Assembly (NCBI GenBank): GCA_022771185.1
Contig: JALFCJ010000263.1
Span: 1-10,442, forward strand
DNA from: Spirochaetales bacterium
Lineage (GTDB): Bacteria; Spirochaetota; Spirochaetia; Sphaerochaetales; Sphaerochaetaceae
DNA length: 10,442 nucleotides
Direction: 5' to 3'
Positions 6,562-10,442 of this stretch are shown one piece after another (position 1 is the stretch's first letter; each line of letters opens with the position of its first letter). The position numbers and the translations under genes are program-made. The notes beneath the pieces were generated by a model. That model had not been told where the DNA came from. It did not search any database and was given only the letters and a program-made list of their open reading frames with translations.

Positions 6562-7137
6562 ATGCCTCCAAAAACAAGAATAGGACGAGATATGATAGTC
6601 AAAGCCGCCTTTGACTTAATACGACGAGAAGGCGTGGGGAATCTTAATGCCAGATCTCTCTCGAAAGAGCTGGGCTCCTCTACTCAGCCGCTACTTTATC
6701 ACTTTTCTACCATGGATGAAGTTAAAGAGAAAGCCTATGAAATTGCTGATGAGTTTCATAGTCACTATCTAATGAACGACCTTGAAAAGGAAGATAACCC
6801 TCTATTGTCATTAGGTTTAAGGTATATAAAGTTTGCCATCGAAGAGAAGAATCTCTTTCTATTCCTTTTCCAGTCAGGGCACTTCGGAGGCAGCGTCACG
6901 TCACTATTCAATGATGAAAATATGTCTCCTATATTAGAAGCATTCATCGGGGAGACTGAAATGCGGGAAGAAGATATAAGGAGAATATTTTTTCCGCTTT
7001 TTTCTGCTATTCACGGAAATGCCAGCCTCTTGGCAAATAATGCCCTTATCTATAACGAAGAAGAAACAAAAGAGATGCTGACGCTTCTTTTTGAGAGTTT
7101 AGTAACAAAAATAATGGAGGAAAGAAATGAAGATTAA
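6562..7137 (+). CDS. TetR/AcrR-family transcriptional repressor
   Basis: This is a 191-aa one-component regulator. The N-terminal TetR DNA-binding domain is recognisable: RDMIVKAAFDLIRREGVGNLNARSLSKELGSS (about 9-40), then TQPLLYHFSTMDEVK (41-55). LLYHFST corresponds to the LYxHF recognition-helix end of the family. The rest is a helical ligand-binding and dimerisation domain with no specific signature (FLFLFQSGHFGG near 98-109). It overlaps the CPBP membrane protease gene by 11 bp, so repressor and protease are co-transcribed and probably coupled in translation. A palindrome over its own -10 suggests autoregulation, so the protease would be induced when an unknown ligand releases the repressor. 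Confidence 0.9.
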   Translation: MPPKTRIGRDMIVKAAFDLIRREGVGNLNARSLSKELGSSTQPLLYHFSTMDEVKEKAYEIADEFHSHYLMNDLEKEDNPLLSLGLRYIKFAIEEKNLFLFLFQSGHFGGSVTSLFNDENMSPILEAFIGETEMREEDIRRIFFPLFSAIHGNASLLANNALIYNEEETKEMLTLLFESLVTKIMEERNED

Positions 7138-7843
7138 GAACAAAGAACTGGATATGACTATAGTCTTTATTGTGATCTATGTAGTAGGTATGAGCCTTGG
7201 AGATAACCTGAGTAGAATGATCGGAGTAGAAAAGTTTATAACAGTCATTGTTTCGATCCTTATTACGATTTTTCTATTTCTATACATAAAGAGAAAAGAC
7301 TTAATGGAAAAATATGGACTGAAGAGAGTTGAAGGAAAGAGCAGAGAATACCTTTATTTCATTCCTCTTATCCTTATTTCAAGCGTCAACATCTGGTTTG
7401 GCGTAAAGATGAACATGCCCATAATGGGTAGCATATTTTATGCATTTACAATGATATTTGCTGGTATTATTGAGGAGATTCTTTTTAGAGGAATGCTCTA
7501 CAAAGAGATGGCAGAGAGCAACGAGAAGAGTGCAATGATAGTGTCCAGCTTATTATTTGGAGTGGGGCACATAGTAAACCTCTTTAACGGTAGCGGGGCA
7601 GAGCTGGTAGCTAATATGTGCCAAGTAGTTTATGCAATATCTGTAGGCTTTATGTTTGTGGTTCTATTTAAGAAGTGCGGAAGCATAATACCTTGTATTA
7701 TTACCCATTCGCTCCTTAATGCCCTCAGTACATTCAATAACGAAGAAATGGCAAATAGATTTATAATTCCTGTTTCGCTTTTCATGGTAGTAGTCTCTGT
7801 GTTGTATTCAATATATTTGTCTATAAAGAAAACAGAAGTTTGA
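7127..7843 (+). CDS. CPBP-family (CAAX/Abi) intramembrane metalloprotease
   Basis: This is an integral membrane protein of 238 aa with about seven hydrophobic segments. The three signature motifs of the CPBP/Abi family are intact: EEILFRG (residues 116-122, glutamates 116 and 117), FGVGH (144-148, His148, with Asn151 after it) and HSLLN (194-198, His194 and Asn198). In eukaryotic Rce1 these residues form the catalytic site. Bacterial members act in bacteriocin immunity, peptide maturation or membrane signalling. GGAGG (7116-7120) lies 6 nt before the ATG, inside the tetR-like gene. Nothing nearby encodes an obvious peptide substrate, so the function here is open. Confidence 0.9.
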   Translation: MKIKNKELDMTIVFIVIYVVGMSLGDNLSRMIGVEKFITVIVSILITIFLFLYIKRKDLMEKYGLKRVEGKSREYLYFIPLILISSVNIWFGVKMNMPIMGSIFYAFTMIFAGIIEEILFRGMLYKEMAESNEKSAMIVSSLLFGVGHIVNLFNGSGAELVANMCQVVYAISVGFMFVVLFKKCGSIIPCIITHSLLNALSTFNNEEMANRFIIPVSLFMVVVSVLYSIYLSIKKTEV

Positions 7844-7868
7844 ATATTTATTCTTTAGAATAGAGAGT
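7843..7868 (+). repeat. Repeated intergenic element, copy 2 (upstream of PrpR-type gene)
   Basis: This is the partner of the element at 4041-4068. It begins on the last base of the protease stop codon. It contains a perfect 5-4-5 dyad TATTC-TTTA-GAATA (7849-7862), the same geometry as the dyad at 5418-5431. No T-tract follows, so it is not a convincing terminator. A regulatory or promoter role is favoured. Confidence 0.6.
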
Positions 7869-7888
7869 CAGTGTGATATCATCATCAC
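7854..7888 (+). promoter_or_regulatory. Candidate promoter and dyad at the start of the PrpR-type gene
   Basis: TTTAGA (7854-7859) and TATCAT (7877-7882) are 17 bp apart. The -10 ends 7 nt before the ATG at 7890 and no Shine-Dalgarno is present, so the mRNA may be leaderless. GTGAT-ATCATC-ATCAC (7873-7888) is an inverted repeat that includes the 8-bp palindrome TGATATCA and covers the -10 up to the start codon. It is a candidate repression site. Confidence 0.4.
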
Positions 7889-7889
7889 T

Positions 7890-9767
7890 ATGATTGAAGT
7901 ACTTGTCATTGTGCCATATGAAGAGCTCTTGACGCTATATGAAGAGACTATAGCAAGAGTAGAGGAACAACGTGTTCATTTTACAACATCTTTTTTGTAT
8001 GGCACTGATACCAGAGCATTGGAGAAAGTCTGTGACTACGACATTATCGTAGTAAGAGGAATGACAGGTAGGGCAATAAAGCGTCAGTATCCAGAGCTTA
8101 CAGTCATTGACATCAAAATGGATGCTTTCGATGTTACTGGAGCATTATTGGAAGTAAAAGAAACCTATCCTGATGTTAACAAGATAGGTTTAATCCTCCC
8201 GTCGTCTTCTATATGCTCTGCTCCGATGCTTTCCAAGCTTTCCGGCATCGACATATCTATGGCTGAAGTCAGTGATGAAGATGAGATTGACTCAACCATA
8301 GAAAAGATGAAGATGGAAGGCTCGGAGGCTTTCATCGGAGGATTGACGCTAAAGCGTGTTTGCCAAAGAAAAAACTACAAGTATGTTCACATAAAAACCG
8401 GGCAAAGCGCCATAGAGACTTCCATTAATGATGCCTTGAATGCTGCAATAATTCTGGATAGGGAGCGTAAGAGGCTGGCACTTATGAAGTCTCTTGTAGA
8501 TAACACTCCGGACTCTATTCTGATCATCGATGAGGATGGCCTCGTTATAGCTGCAAATAGTGCAGCCTGCTCCTTTTTCAAAAAAAAGACTCTGGAGGGA
8601 GTAAATGCAGATGCACTCTTTCCTCTAGGTCTTTATAAAGTAAAAGAGGATGTAGAGCTGGTACAGAATATTGGTGAACACACCGTTCTTGTTACAGAGC
8701 ACCCTGTAAGAATGGAAGGTGAGAAAAGAGCCACTTATGTATCCTTGCGTTTGGTAGAAGATATCAGGAGAACTGAAAAGAAGGTAAGAGGAAAGCTGCA
8801 GGATAAAGGCCTGATAGCAAAATATTCCTTCTCCGATATTGTAGCCGAAGACGTAGTGATGAAGCAGCTTATCGCCAAGGCAATCCGTTATGCAAAAGTG
8901 GAGGGGAATGTACTACTTACCGGTGAAACGGGAACAGGAAAGGAGCTCTTTGTCCAGTCTATGCATAATGCCAGCCCACGCAGAGACAAGCCTTTTGTGG
9001 CTGTCAACTGCGCAGCCCTCTCCGAACAGCTTCTGGAATCTGAGCTTTTTGGATACACAGAGGGCGCTTTCACTGGGGCTAGCAAGGGTGGAAAGACAGG
9101 ACTCTTTGAGCTTGCTCAAGGCGGCACCATATTCCTGGATGAAATAGGTGAGATGCCTATCAGGTTCCAGGCTAAGCTCTTGAGAGTAATCCAGGAAAAA
9201 GAGATCAGAAAGATAGGAGGCGACGAGTATATTCCTGTTGATGTAAGAATAATGAGCGCCACGAATCAGAATATACCGGACCTAATCGAAAAGGGCTTAT
9301 TCCGAAGAGATCTCTACTACAGAATAAACTTGCTGGCGATTCATATCCCTCCACTAAGGGAACGTAGAGATGATATCCCTCTAATATTCAAACGCTTCGT
9401 GGAGAAAAAGAGTAAGGCTCTTAACATCGTAGAGCCAATGGTAGAGAAGGAAGCTATGGATAGCTTGAAGAAATATTCATGGCCAGGAAATATAAGAGAG
9501 CTGAGAAATGTAGCGGAAAGAGCAGTAATCTTCAGTTTGTCTAAGAATATTACTCTCGATACAATCAGGGAAATAGATTTGGATGAAAGAGAAAAAACGG
9601 AAGAAGTCCCCTTGCTAGTAAAGGAAAAAGCAAAAACACCAGAAGAACTATATCGAGAATATGCTCAATCAGGAATGACGCTTAATGATTTTGCTTTATC
9701 TGTAGGAATATCCAGGACAACTCTTTGGAGAAAGTTCAAGAACATTAGTTTAGAAAATAAGAAATGA
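7890..9767 (+). CDS. PrpR-type sigma-54-dependent transcriptional activator
   Basis: This enhancer-binding protein (625 aa) remodels sigma-54 RNA polymerase at -24/-12 promoters. Residues 1-190 form a PrpR N-terminal ligand-sensing domain (VIVPYEELL, DYDIIVVRGMTG, GGLTLKRVC). A PAS-like domain follows (about 197-295: LVDNTPDSILIIDEDGLVIAANSAA). The AAA+ domain spans about 312-550, with Walker A GETGTGKE (345-352), the sigma-54 contact loop GAFTGA (392-397), Walker B GGTIFLDEIGEMP (411-423), FRRDLYYRINLL (471-482) and WPGNIRELRN (531-540). The C-terminal Fis-type HTH is MTLNDFALSVGISRTTLWRKFKN (596-618). All AAA+ motifs are intact. PrpR_N proteins sense small metabolites; PrpR itself senses 2-methylcitrate. 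The target is most likely the PdxA-family gene downstream, whose promoter region carries a sigma-54-like site and a repeat array. Confidence 0.94.
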   Translation: MIEVLVIVPYEELLTLYEETIARVEEQRVHFTTSFLYGTDTRALEKVCDYDIIVVRGMTGRAIKRQYPELTVIDIKMDAFDVTGALLEVKETYPDVNKIGLILPSSSICSAPMLSKLSGIDISMAEVSDEDEIDSTIEKMKMEGSEAFIGGLTLKRVCQRKNYKYVHIKTGQSAIETSINDALNAAIILDRERKRLALMKSLVDNTPDSILIIDEDGLVIAANSAACSFFKKKTLEGVNADALFPLGLYKVKEDVELVQNIGEHTVLVTEHPVRMEGEKRATYVSLRLVEDIRRTEKKVRGKLQDKGLIAKYSFSDIVAEDVVMKQLIAKAIRYAKVEGNVLLTGETGTGKELFVQSMHNASPRRDKPFVAVNCAALSEQLLESELFGYTEGAFTGASKGGKTGLFELAQGGTIFLDEIGEMPIRFQAKLLRVIQEKEIRKIGGDEYIPVDVRIMSATNQNIPDLIEKGLFRRDLYYRINLLAIHIPPLRERRDDIPLIFKRFVEKKSKALNIVEPMVEKEAMDSLKKYSWPGNIRELRNVAERAVIFSLSKNITLDTIREIDLDEREKTEEVPLLVKEKAKTPEELYREYAQSGMTLNDFALSVGISRTTLWRKFKNISLENKK

Positions 9768-9795
9768 AACAAGGAACAACTAAAACGGTTTAATT

Positions 9796-9866
9796 ATGTT
9801 TCAAAGAGTTGAACAAAATGATTCATGAAACATAGTGAAACGTTAATTGAAACATATTTGAAACAT
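9796..9866 (+). promoter_or_regulatory. Candidate enhancer (UAS) array: phased TGAAAC(A) repeats
   Basis: TGAAAC begins at 9826, 9836, 9848 and 9859, spaced 10, 12 and 11 bp, so the copies lie on one face of the helix. Three of them read TGAAACAT; the second reads TGAAACGT. TGTTTCA occurs inverted at 9797-9803 and starts the imperfect dyad TGTTTCAAAGAGTTGAACA (9797-9815). A further TGAAACA lies at 9765-9771 across the activator's stop codon. The array is about 100-170 bp upstream of the -24/-12 site, the usual distance for enhancers bound by sigma-54 activators. Confidence 0.6.
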
Positions 9867-9945
9867 TTAAGTTTTTTAAGCTTGTTGTACATTATTTTGT
9901 TATCGATTTCGCAAATAGTGTGATTAAAAGAAATTAACAAGAAAA

Positions 9946-9957
9946 ATTGTATACAAT
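9946..9957. promoter_or_regulatory. Perfect 12-bp palindrome ATTGTATACAAT
   Basis: This self-complementary sequence ends 8 bp before the -24 element. TTGTATACAA resembles operators of GntR/FCD-family repressors, whose sites often centre on GTATAC or GT-N-AC. It could be a repressor site over the sigma-54 promoter, or a sigma-70 element. No GntR-family gene is in the window. Confidence 0.45.
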
Positions 9958-9965
9958 CGAAAAAT

Positions 9966-9981
9966 TGGCATGGTTATTTCA
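9966..9981 (+). promoter_or_regulatory. Candidate sigma-54 (-24/-12) promoter of the pdxA-like gene
   Basis: TGGCAT-GGTTA-TTTCA matches the consensus TGGCAC-N5-TTGCW in length and at most fixed positions. The -24 GG is intact and the preceding T (TTGGCA) also fits. The -12 element is TTTCA rather than TTGCA, so the usual G of the GC is lost. Transcription would start near 9992, with AGGAG (9998-10002) and the ATG at 10009 directly downstream. The gene next to it encodes a sigma-54 activator. Confidence 0.6.
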
Positions 9982-10008
9982 TATATGTAAGTGCAAAAGG
10001 AGAAAATC

Positions 10009-10442
10009 ATGTACAAACCAGTTGTTGCAATACTTCTTGGGGATGGTGCAGGTGTAGGACCAGAGATCGTAGCAGACCTTATTGGCAGAAGATTTTTTGA
10101 CACATACTGCAGACCTATCATCATCGGGGACAAAAGGATTTTAGATCGCGCTCTTGGTTACAAGGGTGTCAATGCAAGTGTAAAGGTAGTAAATTCAGTT
10201 GAAGAAGCATCCTGGAATGAAGGAGAAGATTATCCAATGTTGGACAGAAAGAACCTTGATCCTAAAGATGCTCCTCTTGGTGAACTGACTGTTGAGTGTG
10301 GAAAAGCAAACTTGGATATGCTTACATATGCAGTCGAGCTTTACAAAGAAAAGAAAATTGAAGGATTCTGCTTCGGCCCTCTTAACAAGGCAGGAATGAA
10401 GAAAGCAGGATGCCCATTCGAGTCTGAGCATCACCTCCTCAG
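10009..10442 (+). CDS. pdxA: PdxA-family dehydrogenase, probably PdxA2-like (3' truncated)
   Basis: This is the N-terminal 144 residues of an NAD-dependent dehydrogenase of the PdxA family (full length about 330). The start is well defined: AGGAG lies 6 nt before the ATG. GDGAGVGPEI (11-20) is the family's GDPAGIGPE motif. GELTVECGKANLDMLTYAVELYKEKKIEGFCFGPLNKAGMKKAG (91-134) matches the region leading to the conserved PxNK. Where classical PdxA has GHTE, this protein has ESEHHLL (138-144). That, plus control by a PrpR-type activator, points to the PdxA2 branch, which oxidises 4-phospho-D-threonate or -erythronate in sugar-acid catabolism, rather than vitamin B6 synthesis. The usual partner, a DUF1537 (DtnK/OtnK) kinase, would lie beyond the window. 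Subfamily assignment is an inference. Confidence 0.88.
   Translation, partial: MYKPVVAILLGDGAGVGPEIVADLIGRRFFDTYCRPIIIGDKRILDRALGYKGVNASVKVVNSVEEASWNEGEDYPMLDRKNLDPKDAPLGELTVECGKANLDMLTYAVELYKEKKIEGFCFGPLNKAGMKKAGCPFESEHHLL

Noticed and set aside
8888..9147. Overlapping open frames on both strands within the AAA+ domain of the activator
   Set aside because: The coding frame shows unbroken Walker A, GAFTGA and Walker B motifs. The alternatives are by-products of codon composition.
9867..9885. Terminator for the PrpR-type gene around TTTAAGTTTTTTAAGC
   Set aside because: There is no stable GC-containing stem before the T-run, so no intrinsic terminator can be supported between the activator and the pdxA-like gene.
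9867..9945. IHF site between the repeat array and the sigma-54-like promoter
   Set aside because: The segment is AT-rich and IHF would be expected for looping, but I found no acceptable match to WATCAANNNNTTR on either strand.
9924..10434. Minus-strand open frames over the start of the pdxA-like gene (9924-10133, 10195-10434)
   Set aside because: The plus-strand frame from 10009 encodes clear PdxA motifs with a strong ribosome binding site. The minus frames are shadows.
1..10442. CRISPR arrays, tRNA or rRNA genes, transposases, phage or toxin-antitoxin genes
   Set aside because: Looked for on both strands. No regular spacer-repeat pattern, cloverleaf, rRNA segment or mobile-element protein was seen.

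Overview
The window is a stretch of bacterial chromosome, moderately AT-rich by eye, with tightly packed genes. Its best taxonomic hint is the ABC-transporter binding protein, whose signal peptide ends in ...LFAGGAKEE with no lipobox cysteine. That N-terminus is common among spirochaetes of the Sphaerochaeta/Treponema type. A sigma-54 activator and many transporter genes fit a free-living or gut spirochaete. This assignment is an inference and was not tested by any search.

Region 1 (1-4048) is the 3' part of a CUT1-type ABC importer operon: ATPase (5'-truncated), two permeases and a periplasmic binding protein. The first three genes overlap and the fourth follows after 13 bp. A good intrinsic terminator closes the operon. 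The binding protein resembles UgpB, and a glycerophosphodiester phosphodiesterase and a DeoR/GlpR-type regulator lie just downstream, so uptake of glycerol-3-phosphate or glycerophosphodiesters is the favoured reading.

Region 2 (4041-6478) holds a small peptidase C39-like protein that appears to have lost its catalytic Cys and His. It runs tail-to-tail (11-bp overlap) into the DeoR-family regulator on the minus strand. The regulator is divergent from the membrane-anchored phosphodiesterase.

Region 3 (6479-7843) is a two-gene unit: a TetR-family repressor and an overlapping CPBP (CAAX/Abi) membrane protease. A 16-bp palindrome in front of it is probably the repressor's own operator.

Region 4 (7844-10442) is a PrpR-type sigma-54 activator followed by a 241-bp control region and the start of a PdxA-family dehydrogenase that runs off the window. 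The control region contains helically phased copies of TGAAAC(A), a perfect palindrome ATTGTATACAAT and a -24/-12 promoter-like sequence. Together they look like a complete activator, enhancer and promoter circuit driving a PdxA2-type (sugar-acid phosphate) catabolic operon.

Two further patterns stand out. A nearly identical element of about 27 bp lies in front of the C39-like gene and in front of the PrpR-type gene, 3.8 kb apart. Several single-gene promoters place a -10-like hexamer right before the ATG with no usable Shine-Dalgarno sequence, which suggests leaderless or nearly leaderless mRNAs. No RNA gene, CRISPR array or mobile element was seen.
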